DNA of 64,000 nucleotides from Myxacorys chilensis ATA2-1-KO14 (GCA_019359275.1 JAHHHP010000017.1:20094-84093), one strand, 5' to 3'; positions 48,637 through 57,143 are shown, counted from the first letter of the stretch. The notes: generated by a model not told the origin, from the sequence alone. Program-made: numbers and translations.

Positions 48637-49601
48637 TGAATTCTACTCACAGAGCGTCTAGCTCGCCTGATGATATGCAGAGCGGTACTCTTAATCAAGG
48701 TTGGACCTATGAAGATCGCGTCACAACCAGTTGTGCTACGCTGCTCGACTACTATGCGACTCGCTACACTCACTCTTCCCGACAAGACTGGCGCGATCGC
48801 ATCCAAGCGGGTCTCATCGCCATCGATCATACTGTCAGTCTCGATCCTCAAAAGCCGCTAAAAGCAGGACAGTTGCTGTCCTATTACCGTCCGCCTTGGG
48901 TTGAACCAGCCGTTCCATTGGATGTTGTTGTCCTGCATGAAGATAATGACCTATTGGTCTTGCATAAGCCGTCAGGATTGCCTGTACTACCGGGTGGTGG
49001 CTTTCTCGACCATACGCTTTTAGGTTGGCTAAAGCGCCACTATGAGCAGCCACCGATTCCAATGCATCGGTTAGGGCGCGGAACATCAGGGGTAATGCTG
49101 TTGGCAAAAACCGCGATCGCACGGTCAGTTTTATCAAAGGGGTTCCGCGATTCTACAACGTGTGGTGAAGCGAATCGCAGCATCCAGAAGACCTATCGCG
49201 CTTTAGTCACTGGAATCGATTTGCCTGCAACGTTTACTGTGACCCAACCTATCGGAAAGGTTGCTCATCCAACCTTGGGGTATCTCTACGCCGCAACTGA
49301 CACTGGCAAAGAAGCAATTAGTCATTGTCGGGTGTTGAAGCACGGGCTGATTCCTAATACAACCGTGTTAGACGTGATCATTCCGACAGGCAGACCGCAT
49401 CAGATTCGGATTCACCTTGCTGCTGCTGGACACCCGCTTTGGGGCGATCCGCTGTATGGTGTGGGAGGAAACGCTATTGGTCAAGAATCGGTTCCCGGAG
49501 AGTGCGGCTATTATCTTCACGCTTACAAACTGAGATTGACTCATCCAACCCAGGGACACGAACTAGTTATCATTGCTAAACCACCTGAGTTGTTGAACTG
49601 A
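48636..49601 (+). CDS. RluA-family pseudouridine synthase-like protein with altered catalytic motif
   Basis: A 321-residue protein of the RluA/RsuA superfamily. An S4-like N-terminal stretch (SRQDWRDRIQAGLIAID) leads into the synthase domain with HEDNDLLVLHKPSGLPVLPGG. The motif II has HRLGRGTSGVMLLAKT where most family members have HRLDxxTSG; that Asp is the catalytic nucleophile. The same HRLGR form is known in a plant/cyanobacterial branch, so the change is a subfamily trait rather than decay. The later GRPHQIRIHLAAAGHPLWGDPLYG is intact. Its ATG overlaps the toxin stop codon. Confidence 0.85.
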   Translation: MNSTHRASSSPDDMQSGTLNQGWTYEDRVTTSCATLLDYYATRYTHSSRQDWRDRIQAGLIAIDHTVSLDPQKPLKAGQLLSYYRPPWVEPAVPLDVVVLHEDNDLLVLHKPSGLPVLPGGGFLDHTLLGWLKRHYEQPPIPMHRLGRGTSGVMLLAKTAIARSVLSKGFRDSTTCGEANRSIQKTYRALVTGIDLPATFTVTQPIGKVAHPTLGYLYAATDTGKEAISHCRVLKHGLIPNTTVLDVIIPTGRPHQIRIHLAAAGHPLWGDPLYGVGGNAIGQESVPGECGYYLHAYKLRLTHPTQGHELVIIAKPPELLN

Positions 49602-49718
49602 TCTACGGTTTGTATCCGTTATCAGTTGGAGTTTTTAAGCGATATTTCTGACTTTTGAAAGAAGAGCAAAATTTTAGAAATCAGTATCGTACATGGCATT
49701 TACTATTCGAGAAATACC

Positions 49719-50084
49719 ATGCGAAAGCTATTCAACCTTTTGAAATCGACCCTATCCCGGACGCTTGCTGTAGCTGTCCTGCTCACTTTGATGACTGTGA
49801 CGAGTTGGGTTGGTCTCAGTCAAGCCAGCTTTGCTGCCCCATCTGCATCCAATGCGATTTCGCCTGAAGACCAGGAGGAACGGGCTTACGACGGCTTTGG
49901 TACGTCTACTGGAATTCAGGAAGATACCTATCAGCAACGACTCCAGGAAGGGCAAGATCCAGAGAAAATGCCTAAACCCTACAAGCGAATTAAGGATGCT
50001 CAGGGCAAGGAAGTTCCAGAAACTAGTTTCGTTGAAAAATCTGTGAGTAAAGTTCGTCAACTCATCGATCGCGGAGAAGAGTAG
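49719..50084 (+). CDS. Secreted or lumenal small protein of unknown function
   Basis: A 121-residue protein. It has a clear Sec signal: basic MRKLFNLLKSTLSR, hydrophobic TLAVAVLLTLMTVTSW, cleavage after QASFAAP near residue 40. The mature part is short, charged and probably helical (repeated Gln/Glu/Asp/Lys), with YDGFGTSTGIQEDTYQQRLQ at its centre. I recognise the type from other cyanobacteria (thylakoid-lumen or periplasm candidates) but no function. Confidence 0.7.
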   Translation: MRKLFNLLKSTLSRTLAVAVLLTLMTVTSWVGLSQASFAAPSASNAISPEDQEERAYDGFGTSTGIQEDTYQQRLQEGQDPEKMPKPYKRIKDAQGKEVPETSFVEKSVSKVRQLIDRGEE

Positions 50085-50580
50085 CTATCTCATCCCAATT
50101 CAAAAAATACTCGCTACAGATGTGCGATCGATAAGGGCATGGCCGCGCCGTGCCCCACGAGGATTCGTCGCATTAGCAAATGAAATTGATATTAGACAAT
50201 TCTAAGGTTTATGTAATGAGAAATGAATAATTTGGAAAACGCTGTTATCAAAATTTGAGTCTCAATTAAATCAGAATTAGGATAGCAAAGAAAATTCAAA
50301 TTAACTTTAAAACCAACGCTTAAATGTTAGAGCCGCTCATAGTATACAAATAAAAATCTCAAAATATAAAAAGCTCAACTATTCACTTATGCTTCTAATA
50401 GGTACAGAATCTGAATGAGCATTGGCTGTTTTTTATCTAAACAAAAATACGTAGACTGCTGCGCTAGATGCGGTTAAAAATGCGCGCAATTACAGGATAA
50501 TCACACTGACTTGCTGAATATACTGATTGCGTGAGCCGCCCCTCACTTAATCCTTTGATACAAGCAGTGGACTCGAAATC
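50085..50580. other. Long AT-rich intergenic region
   Basis: About 500 bases, strongly AT-rich from 50200. No supported ORF, RNA gene or repeat. It should hold the promoter of the next gene. Confidence 0.5.
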
Positions 50581-51795
50581 ATGGCATTCAGAAAAAATAC
50601 ATATCATCAGCCTCGCTTTGGATTGTGGATGCGATGGGTTACTATTAGCTCGGTCTTAGGTGTGATGGGGTTGTCTGGCTCTGTTAGCGTAGCTCAACCA
50701 AATTCAACGTCTGCTGCAAGTGTGCCTATTGAGAAGCCTCAACTTGCTCTCCCACTAGCAGAAATACCTAAGCGACCTCTAGATACTCGCCTCGATCCGG
50801 TGAAGCTGCGTAAAGCCAAGCTTGCAGCCCGTGCTGAAAACAGTGCTCTTCTGCAAAATGTTGCAAAACCTAACACAAAGGCAACTCAGCCTAATGGTCT
50901 TGTTCAAACCCCTGTTCTGCCGCTAGTTCAGCCAACGGAAGCCACTTCAAAACAAGAGTTTCTACAGCAACACCGTCGAGACAGTGCCCAACGGTTGCTC
51001 GCTCCTGTTTCAAGTTCAATAGGTGTGGTGGCTCAAGCCGCACCATCTGAGTCAACAGAAACATTACGACAAAGGCTGATTATTGATCCGTTAGTCGAGT
51101 TGCGCCCGCCTGTGTTTTTTCCCGGCTCTACCGTCGGCACTCCTACCGCATTTGGAGCAAATTATGGAGACGCCTTTGTGGGTCTCTCGGTTGCCAACCG
51201 CAGACCACGGGTGAATCGGGCCGATGGAGCCATATCAGCAGGCTTTGGGCTAGGAGATTCTCAGCGAACGGTTGGGTTGGAAGTGAGTGCCAACATTGGT
51301 AGTCTCAGACGATTTGCCCGCAATGGTGACATTGGGTTTAAGCTGCACAGAGCGCTTCCTGGAAAATCTGCGATCGCGCTGGGCTGGGACTCTGGCATCA
51401 CTTGGGGAGAAGAGAACAGCACCACAGTTTCTACTCTGTACGGCGTCGCCAGCAAAGTGTTTGATCTCCGCCCCAACGATCCAACCAATACCTTGGCATT
51501 AACGACATCATTAGGGGTAGGCGGCGGGCGTTTCCGATCGTTTAACAACATTAGAAACGGCAGAGGCGGCTCTGGTGTGTTTGGCAGCGTGGGTCTGCGC
51601 GTTGTTCCTCAAGCATCAGTGATTGCAAGCTGGACAGGGCAAGATCTCAACCTCGGCGTTTCCTATGTTCCGATCAAGACTCAGCCTCTTTTTCTGACGG
51701 CAGTCGTAGGCAATGTGTTGAGCCGAAATGATAATGCGACGTTATTCTCTTTTGGGGTTGGCTACGGCTTTAACTACGCAGGGTATCAGTACTAA
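50581..51795 (+). CDS. Exported beta-barrel-like protein of unknown function
   Basis: A 404-residue protein with a signal/anchor segment (residues ~15-40, ending SVSVAQP), a Pro/Ala/Gln-rich unstructured region (40-170) and a C-terminal 230 residues of alternating glycine-rich beta strands (ISAGFGLGDSQRTVGLEVSA, FGVGYGFNYAGYQY) that end in an aromatic residue as outer membrane barrels do. No family is recognised. It probably resides in the outer membrane. It is followed by another exported protein 54 bases on, likely the same operon. Confidence 0.65.
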   Translation: MAFRKNTYHQPRFGLWMRWVTISSVLGVMGLSGSVSVAQPNSTSAASVPIEKPQLALPLAEIPKRPLDTRLDPVKLRKAKLAARAENSALLQNVAKPNTKATQPNGLVQTPVLPLVQPTEATSKQEFLQQHRRDSAQRLLAPVSSSIGVVAQAAPSESTETLRQRLIIDPLVELRPPVFFPGSTVGTPTAFGANYGDAFVGLSVANRRPRVNRADGAISAGFGLGDSQRTVGLEVSANIGSLRRFARNGDIGFKLHRALPGKSAIALGWDSGITWGEENSTTVSTLYGVASKVFDLRPNDPTNTLALTTSLGVGGGRFRSFNNIRNGRGGSGVFGSVGLRVVPQASVIASWTGQDLNLGVSYVPIKTQPLFLTAVVGNVLSRNDNATLFSFGVGYGFNYAGYQY

Positions 51796-51849
51796 GTTTA
51801 TATTTTTTGCAAGTCTACGGTCTGTTGTCAGTCTATTCTTTAAAGGTGT

Positions 51850-52755
51850 ATGAATCAGCCTGTTGCCTATTTTAAGCGTGTTTTCGCACTCGGAATCTCA
51901 TTCGTCCTGCTGAGTAGTAGTTTGGTGAATGCCAATACGCCCCGTGGTACATCGGGAATTAATACTGGCTCTGAGGTAGCTCCGCGCAACCTAACTCCCC
52001 GTCCTGACATTCCGACTTCTCTGTATAACGAAGTGATTGGTGAGCTGCGGGCTGTTTTCTCTGAACGCGCTGTTCCACCCAACGAACTGAATGTTGAACC
52101 GGAGCGACCCGGATTTGTTCGGTTAGATCTAAAGCGTGCAGGTAGTGTACCAAGCAATATTGTCACTAGGTTTACTAATTATGTTCTCTATTTGAATGCT
52201 CAGCCTGGGCAATTTAATGTGTTCGGTAGCGATCGTAGAGGTATTAGTAGAGATGTTAAATTCGCGTTAATCCCAAGATTGAATCGGCAGATCGAAATTC
52301 GTTTCATGTCTACACCAGGAGCCGGATCAGCGGGTCAACCCAATTCTCAAACGATTATTGCTCCTAATGCCAAGGTGGCAGCTGCTCTAGTGGGAGTGCT
52401 GACCGCATTAGACGTATCTGGATCCTCACTTACCAGTGTGAAAGCTGCGATCGCAATGCTAACCTCGCTCGGCGATGTCAAGCTCAGTAACGCTGAAGTG
52501 ATTGGGTTAGCGCAATCTCTAACGGAAACTCTCATCGCCAGTGATGGCTTAGCAGCGGGTTGCGGTGGTCGAGTAGAAACCTGTACCAATCTCAACGTCA
52601 ATCAATTAAGTGCTGCTATTCGAGCGTACAACCAGCTCGTTAAAAAGAGTAACGACCCGGTTTTAATTAGCTTATCGAACAACGCAGAGTTTCAAGCATT
52701 AGGGGCGAATCTGCGACTGTTAAAAGCCGCGATCGCCTCCAAAATGGCTCAATAG
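51850..52755 (+). CDS. Exported protein of unknown function
   Basis: A 301-residue protein with an N-terminal signal peptide (RVFALGISFVLLSSSLVNANT). The mature part has a beta-rich first half and a helical second half (repeated Ala/Leu segments: KAAIAMLTSLGDVKLSNAEV), with a lone Cys pair (GCGGRVETC). I do not recognise the family. It is in the same direction as the beta-barrel-like gene just upstream and may work with it. Confidence 0.6.
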   Translation: MNQPVAYFKRVFALGISFVLLSSSLVNANTPRGTSGINTGSEVAPRNLTPRPDIPTSLYNEVIGELRAVFSERAVPPNELNVEPERPGFVRLDLKRAGSVPSNIVTRFTNYVLYLNAQPGQFNVFGSDRRGISRDVKFALIPRLNRQIEIRFMSTPGAGSAGQPNSQTIIAPNAKVAAALVGVLTALDVSGSSLTSVKAAIAMLTSLGDVKLSNAEVIGLAQSLTETLIASDGLAAGCGGRVETCTNLNVNQLSAAIRAYNQLVKKSNDPVLISLSNNAEFQALGANLRLLKAAIASKMAQ

Positions 52756-52837
52756 CAAAAAGACGCAGTTTGTAGCTCAGAGTCGTTAACTCAACCTGAT
52801 GCTATAACTGCGTCTGCAAAATCTAAATCAGCCAAAA

Positions 52838-53581
52838 TTACTTCCGACGAACAGCGATCGTGTAGGATGGCCTTTGCTTTGCTTCTCGCTGCGTCTTTAC
52901 AACACGGAAGTCGTGGTCTACATACAAATGCTCAAATTTGGGAATGGCTAAGTAGGTTTTCTCAAATTTCTTGACTGTGTTTTTATCTAAATTTTCTAGC
53001 TTCAATTCTTTCGGTAGCGCCGTTTTTTCGGTCAACTCTTCCCATCGCGATCGCAAGACGGTATCAAACCAGTTTGCTGCCCGCTCAATCGTGAGCGGAA
53101 TAATCCGTCTACCGAATTTCTGCTCGATCGCAACATTCTGAATAAACCATTCTCCATCGCGCACCTCAAACTTCTGCATCACCATGAAATCGTAAGCAAC
53201 CAGAAAGGCAGAAAGCTTTTTCAGCAGGCTATAGCGGTTTCCTGGAGCGTAGCGCGCAATATTAGCGTAATAACCGTTATCACGAAAGATTTGATAAGAG
53301 CAATCGTGTAATCGACCAGGTAGCGCATCATGAAAAGGAATGGTAGACCACACAGGAGTCCATACACCTAAGACAACAGGAATCTGATCTTCTACAGCTG
53401 GATATGGATTACGCCGCTGCAGCTCTTCAAAATAAGGAGCCAATTCGTTTTTGTGAAACGCGACCTTCTCTTTCAGCGGCTCAGCATCGCGGTCTTTGAT
53501 TAAAGATAGAATTTCAGCTTTGAGTGCTTCTGTACTGAAACCGCTGAGCCGATCATCGAGCCTTACAGCATTGGCTACCAT
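52838..53581 (-). CDS. PAP/fibrillin-like protein
   Basis: A 247-residue soluble protein. An N-terminal helical segment (ALKAEILSLIKDRDAEPLKEK) precedes a beta-barrel-like part containing LGVWTPVWSTIPFHDALPGRLHD. This is similar in pattern to the W-x-L-x-Y/W-S/T core of plastid lipid-associated proteins (fibrillins), which bind lipophilic molecules near thylakoid plastoglobules. The similarity is partial and I give it moderate weight. A single gene, converging on the exported-protein operon. Confidence 0.5.
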   Translation of the reverse strand: MVANAVRLDDRLSGFSTEALKAEILSLIKDRDAEPLKEKVAFHKNELAPYFEELQRRNPYPAVEDQIPVVLGVWTPVWSTIPFHDALPGRLHDCSYQIFRDNGYYANIARYAPGNRYSLLKKLSAFLVAYDFMVMQKFEVRDGEWFIQNVAIEQKFGRRIIPLTIERAANWFDTVLRSRWEELTEKTALPKELKLENLDKNTVKKFEKTYLAIPKFEHLYVDHDFRVVKTQREAKQRPSYTIAVRRK

Positions 53582-53765
53582 AATTGTGCCTCAACTTTTT
53601 AGAATTTATGTTGCTTCTACATTAAGAAAATTAAAGCGACCCCTAACTCTATCAGGAGGAGAATCTACCTGCGATCGTGGCTCTGCTCAAAGAGAGGTTT
53701 TAACAGCTTCTCTTTTTCTCCCTAGAAAATTCTCAGTTAGGGGACAAAAAACTGATTTTGTCTGC

Positions 53766-53771
53766 TACAAT
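53766..53771 (+). promoter_or_regulatory. Possible -10 element of tRNA-Thr
   Basis: A TACAAT-like hexamer starts at about 53766, some 14-19 bases before the mature tRNA. The matching -35 is weak. Region 53582-53765 holds nothing else that I can support. Confidence 0.35.
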
Positions 53772-53784
53772 GTCTAACGCATAC

Positions 53785-53857
53785 GCTGGTGTAGCTCAGT
53801 TGGTAGAGCAGCTGATTTGTAATCAGCCGGTCGCAAGTTCGAGTCTTGTCACCAGCT
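53785..53857 (+). tRNA. tRNA-Thr(UGU)
   Basis: A complete 73-base cloverleaf: 7-bp acceptor stem (GCTGGTG/CACCAGC), D arm GCTC/GAGC, anticodon stem GCTGA/TCAGC with loop TTTGTAA (anticodon TGT), T arm GCAAG/CTTGT with TTCGAGT loop. CCA is not encoded. It is the attachment site of the CAST that starts 16 bases downstream; the gene itself is undamaged by the insertion. Confidence 0.96.
53802..53822 (+). other. CAST target: PAM and protospacer inside tRNA-Thr
   Basis: GGTA (53802-53805; GTN is the V-K PAM) is followed by GAGCAGCTGATTTGTAA (53806-53822), identical to the 17-base spacer of the homing unit at 54344-54360. The match stops exactly at base 18. The transposon begins 67 bases after the PAM. 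Confidence 0.9.
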
Positions 53858-53872
53858 TTCAGGAAAATCAAC

Positions 53873-54280
53873 TGTACGTTCGCACATTACATTAAATGTC
53901 GCAATTCGCAGATTAATGTCGTTCTAGCTTCTTTTTGCTCTAATTCGCAGATTGATGTCGCGTTCGGTGTTAATTGCGCAATTCGCAAATTGATGTCGCT
54001 TTATTCGGGATAAGGACAGGAGGGTGCTGTCCCAAATTCCACAACTTAACTGACGACCTAGCCGTTCACCAGCTAATCCGCCTAATGCAATACCTATCGC
54101 TATTAGGTGCTTAGCAAAACGGTAAGTGTGGTGCGCCTATGGAGCAGCTCTAACCTACGACATTAAACGTCCCAATTCGCAAATTAATGTCGTTTCTCGG
54201 CTAATCAGCTATTTGTTTGCCGAAGTCCGCAGATTAACGTTGCCAGTGTCACTTTCCTATCGATTCGCAAATTAGTGTCG
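53873..54280. repeat. CRISPR-side transposon end with two blocks of TnsB-binding repeats
   Basis: The end starts TGTACGTTCGCACATTA. A 19-bp repeat, consensus AATTCGCARATTAATGTCG, occurs at 53903, 53942 and 53980 (spacing 38-39), and in a second block at 54174, 54224 (degenerate) and 54262. A first partial copy overlaps the terminus. Each block starts with a similar CATTAAAyGTC-CAATTCGCA stretch. Between the blocks (54000-54156) is unique DNA with two small hairpins: GGACAG/CTGTCC near 54013-54031 and CCTAAT/ATTAGG near 54081-54107. In Tn7-like elements such repeats bind TnsB. In ShCAST this end is called LE. Confidence 0.88.
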
Positions 54281-54282
54281 CT

Positions 54283-54310
54283 TTATCTGAGAACATAATG
54301 TCTCAGATAA
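54283..54310 (-). terminator. Perfect 10-bp hairpin downstream of the homing crRNA
   Basis: TTATCTGAGA (54283-54292) pairs with 54301-54310 around an 8-base loop. On the minus strand it lies 33 bases after the homing spacer, so it may end the crRNA precursor or protect its 3' end. No U tract. Confidence 0.5.
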
Positions 54311-54343
54311 GCGCTGAGGATTGAGCAGTAGCCGAAATCAAGT

Positions 54344-54373
54344 TTACAAATCAGCTGCTCCTTTCAGTCCTCC
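54344..54373 (-). ncRNA. Delocalised homing crRNA unit targeting tRNA-Thr
   Basis: On the minus strand a shortened repeat end, GGAGGACTGAAAG (54361-54373), is directly followed by the spacer GAGCAGCTGATTTGTAA (54344-54360). The repeat keeps only the last part of the array repeat (GGGTGGGCGGAAAG). The spacer equals the tRNA-Thr protospacer over 17 bases with a proper PAM. This is the delocalised guide by which V-K CASTs home to tRNA attachment sites. It lies about 100 bases from the last array repeat, near the transposon end. Confidence 0.9.
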
Positions 54374-54475
54374 GTATTTTTATAAAGCTTAGTAGATGCA
54401 ACTAACCTCCTCTTTCCTTGGGAAGCTGATTGGAATTTTAGAGGCCTAGATAGCTAAGGCAGAACATTGTTGCCC

Positions 54476-54583
54476 CTTTCCGCCCACCCAGGTTTGGGAA
54501 GGCGATTGCGACCCGGAAGATCCACAGGGAAATTGCTGTTTTGTCCCTTTCCGCCCACCCATGTCTGGGAGGGCGATTGCGAC
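54476..54583 (-). CRISPR. Minimal type V-K CRISPR array (two repeats, one spacer)
   Basis: Two 37-base repeats on the minus strand (54547-54583 and 54476-54512) differ at three positions. Both begin GTCGCAATCGCC and end TGGGTGGGCGGAAAG, close to known V-K repeats in length and in the GAAAG 3' end. They enclose one 34-base spacer (54513-54546, starting GGACAAAACAGC). There are no adaptation genes, as usual for V-K. The spacer shows no match inside the window, so its target (plasmid, phage or other) is unknown. Confidence 0.92.
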
Positions 54584-54728
54584 TCCCAGCGCTAGAATCC
54601 TTTTCCTGTAAGCTCTCCAGGCTGCCTTTTGGTCAACCTGGTTAAAAAGTACTCGTTTGACTTTCTCCAAAGCTTACTCTGACCACTTTCAAATGGATGA
54701 AAGTGTTGCCAGCAGGATCGTTTAGAGG

Positions 54729-54774
54729 TTTGGCGAACCCTCCAGGGATTTTGCCCTTGCTTCGGTTTGCCAAA
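54729..54774 (-). repeat. Stem-loop between tracrRNA and CRISPR array
   Basis: TTTGGCGAACC (54729-54739) pairs with GGTTTGCCAAA (54764-54774) with one mismatch. It starts in the T run at the proposed tracrRNA 3' end and may be part of a longer tracrRNA or a leader structure. The rest of 54584-54728 holds no ORF. Confidence 0.45.
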
Positions 54775-55128
54775 AATGATGGAGGACTCCTCCTTGCTCG
54801 GAGGCGATTCGGTAGCCGCCACTCCAGTCACATCCTCTGCATCAGTCACCTGAAGAGAGAATGCTCCTGTACCCCCACACCTATGGTGAAGGCTGAACTC
54901 ACTTCTGCTGGGTGCGCACCTGCGCTACAGTTGAAGAACGAACTCAACAAATGCAGCTTCCCATCCCCACATAAATCTCAAACTGAAATTTACACCAGGA
55001 TGGCAGTCAGCGAGCGGACAGCTACCAGGGTCGGAAAGCACAGTCGTCGTGAGACGACTAAACTGACCCCCATTTTTCACAGTTCAGCGGCTCAGAAAGC
55101 TTGAACTGCGGCGCTGATGAATATATTA
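54772..55128 (-). ncRNA. tracrRNA of the V-K system
   Basis: Read on the minus strand from about 55128. The segment GCTTTCCGACCCTGGTAGCTG (complement of about 55027-55047, one base different from ShCAST as I recall it) is the conserved V-K tracrRNA core. Upstream are stems CAGTTCA/TGAACTG and AGTCGTC-TCAC-GACGACT. Near the 3' end GGCTACCGAATCGCCTCC ... GGAGGAGTCCTCC contains the anti-repeat, followed by ATCATTTTT. It forms the dual guide with crRNA in Cas12k. Ends are estimated; ShCAST tracrRNA is about 216 bases, this one may be longer. It starts within 40 bases of the cas12k stop. Confidence 0.85.
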
Positions 55129-55162
55129 ACTTGTCTAGGTTCAGATGTACTGCAAAGCTGGA

Positions 55163-57088
55163 TTATTTTGTAGCACGAGCATGATAAGCGGAGATCGCCA
55201 TATCTTTGGCCTGCTCTTGAGAGTTGCCCTTGATGGGTTGAAATCCGGGTTCAACTGGGATGCCATGTTGTTGAGCTTGGCACCGGATCGTCTCGATCAG
55301 CCGGTTGTAACTCCAGCGATGAAGCGTCCTCCGGTACTCCTTGGCGTATCGGTTTTGGGCCTCCACGGGACCGGGACACTTCTGTTCTGCCCTAGCCGTC
55401 ATCTCACTGTTCAGCACTTCTCGCAGATGCGTCAGGTTGGGAAGCACGATGCTACCTGCTCTATAGGTTTGCGCGAGTTGAATGATGGCCTTAGCCAGGA
55501 GACGGTCAACCGTTTGTCCTAGTTCTGATTCGGATGATTGGTACCTCACACCCCGCTGCTGATTTTTGTGACGTTGCAAGGCGTTTTGTTGCTGCTGGTG
55601 GCGATGCCGGTTCAGCAGAGAGTAGCGATCGCCCAGTAAGGTGCGAGGTGTCCGATAGGTCAGCACCTCTCCAGTTCTGCTATTGAGCACGGCAGCGGTG
55701 ACGGGGTTCGCTAGCCCAATACTGAGTCCAACCAAGATTTCGGGATTGCCCTGGTAGGGTTTCTGACTGGGGCGGCCAGGCACATTCTTGAGGCGAGCGA
55801 GCGTCGCCTGGTTTCGAGGATCAGGGTTGGCATGGCTCAGGTTTTTGAGGGCTTTAGCGGCTTTCTCCTGTTGGACTTCTAGGGTGCCCTCGACGGTCAT
55901 GAGGCGAGTATCAAAGGTGCAGTAGAGAGCGAGATGGTTCACGTTCCAGGGATCCCCTTTCCCTTCGCCTTCTCTCCAGGCCAGCATGGCCGAACTAAGG
56001 GTGAGTAGACCTGCGGGATAGCTATCTTTGTGGGTTTGATAGGCTTGCCAATCCTCCAAAAAGCGCTGGAAGAAGGGCAGTTGCCGCTGGTCGCAGGACA
56101 ACCGGAAGGGATATTCCCGATGGACTTTGAGCCACTCTTTGATATCCGGATCAGCCGCCTTGAGATATTTATCGACGCCATTAAAGCCCACAGCAATTCT
56201 ACCGTTTGCCGTCTTGCCCCAATAGACATCTGTGGAACTGCCATAAATGATGGGATAGGGCAAGGAGGCAGGCCGGGTTAGCAGTTTAGCTTGCCACTCT
56301 CGCGCCTGGGCAACCGTCTCAGAGAGTTGCTGTGTCGCGATCGCGAGGGTTTCCAGAAACTCTTCTCCCGTGAGATCTCGCCCCTTGGGTAGGCGAGCCT
56401 GAAGTTGAGCCTCAAGTTGTTCGATTTCTTTCTGTTGGCGATGAAGGCGGTGGGCAAATTTCTCCGGGTCTTCTTCGGTTGCAGCCAGCTTGCAGCCGTT
56501 TTTGATCAGGTGAGCGATCGCGCAACGGCTCAGGATGTCGTCTGTTGCCTCATAGGCTGCAAATAGACCCGTCATCAAGCTCACATTGTTAGCAGAATGA
56601 GCCTGTTGTCGTGACGAATGGCGCTGTTTTGGATTGGGATCTGCCTCAGGTTCATGCTCTGCCTCCAGTTGGTTCAGAATAGCTCGCGCTTGCTCTTGGA
56701 GGGCGTCGAGGGTAGAGCCGCTGAGGTCAAGCAGTTCAGCATCACTCTTCACCACGTTGATCCAGCGCTGCTTGCCATCCAGGCGGTGGCGACGGGTCTG
56801 CTGGAGCGCCAGCCATGACTCATAGGTGTACGTCACCATGAGGATAGCAGAGGCGTAGAAGCGTCCAGGCTGACCCGGATACACGGCTTTGAGCGGCTCA
56901 CAAAGCTCTCTAACGGCGCTGCCTGGAATGGTGCCTCTGCGTTGCCAGGTTTCAAAGTCGGGATGCTGACTCACGCACTTCAGCAGGTCGTTAATCAGGG
57001 GAGTATTGCTCTCGCTCATGAGGTGCCAGAGGTGGCAACGAACCGGCTCAGGGGCGATTAGGCGACAGTGAATCGTGATGATGCTCAT
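55163..57088 (-). CDS. cas12k: Cas12k, nuclease-dead type V-K CRISPR effector
   Basis: RNA-guided target binder of the CAST; it marks DNA next to a GTN PAM and recruits TniQ/TnsC/TnsB. The 641-residue product matches ShCas12k (639) along its length: MSIITIHCRL start, TPLINDLL, HPDFETWQRRG, LPKGRDLT, WNVNHLALYC, LGDRYSLLNRHR, SELGQTVDRLLAKAI and AGSIVLPNL. RuvC-like regions are present but the catalytic acids are lost (VGLSIGLA where active enzymes have an Asp; no Asp in the last motif AISAYHAR). I use the ATG at 57088; a TTG three codons upstream is less likely. It is divergent from an HTH gene across a palindrome-rich promoter. Confidence 0.96.
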   Translation of the reverse strand: MSIITIHCRLIAPEPVRCHLWHLMSESNTPLINDLLKCVSQHPDFETWQRRGTIPGSAVRELCEPLKAVYPGQPGRFYASAILMVTYTYESWLALQQTRRHRLDGKQRWINVVKSDAELLDLSGSTLDALQEQARAILNQLEAEHEPEADPNPKQRHSSRQQAHSANNVSLMTGLFAAYEATDDILSRCAIAHLIKNGCKLAATEEDPEKFAHRLHRQQKEIEQLEAQLQARLPKGRDLTGEEFLETLAIATQQLSETVAQAREWQAKLLTRPASLPYPIIYGSSTDVYWGKTANGRIAVGFNGVDKYLKAADPDIKEWLKVHREYPFRLSCDQRQLPFFQRFLEDWQAYQTHKDSYPAGLLTLSSAMLAWREGEGKGDPWNVNHLALYCTFDTRLMTVEGTLEVQQEKAAKALKNLSHANPDPRNQATLARLKNVPGRPSQKPYQGNPEILVGLSIGLANPVTAAVLNSRTGEVLTYRTPRTLLGDRYSLLNRHRHQQQQNALQRHKNQQRGVRYQSSESELGQTVDRLLAKAIIQLAQTYRAGSIVLPNLTHLREVLNSEMTARAEQKCPGPVEAQNRYAKEYRRTLHRWSYNRLIETIRCQAQQHGIPVEPGFQPIKGNSQEQAKDMAISAYHARATK

Positions 57089-57143
57089 AGTTAGCAAGAT
57101 CCAGCGGAGGGAACGGTTGAAAAGTTCTTGGTTGCCTGGTAAT

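Noticed and set aside
54011..54107. Small hairpins between the two TnsB blocks considered as an RNA gene.
   Set aside because: Stems of only six base pairs and no promoter or terminator support.
54446..54849. ORFs of 74 and 85 codons over the CRISPR/tracrRNA region.
   Set aside because: They read through the repeats and the tracrRNA core and have no protein-like features; the DNA is explained by RNA genes.
54697..55522. Plus-strand ORFs of 135 and 125 codons opposite tracrRNA and cas12k.
   Set aside because: Shadows of tracrRNA and cas12k; no homology pattern or ribosome site.
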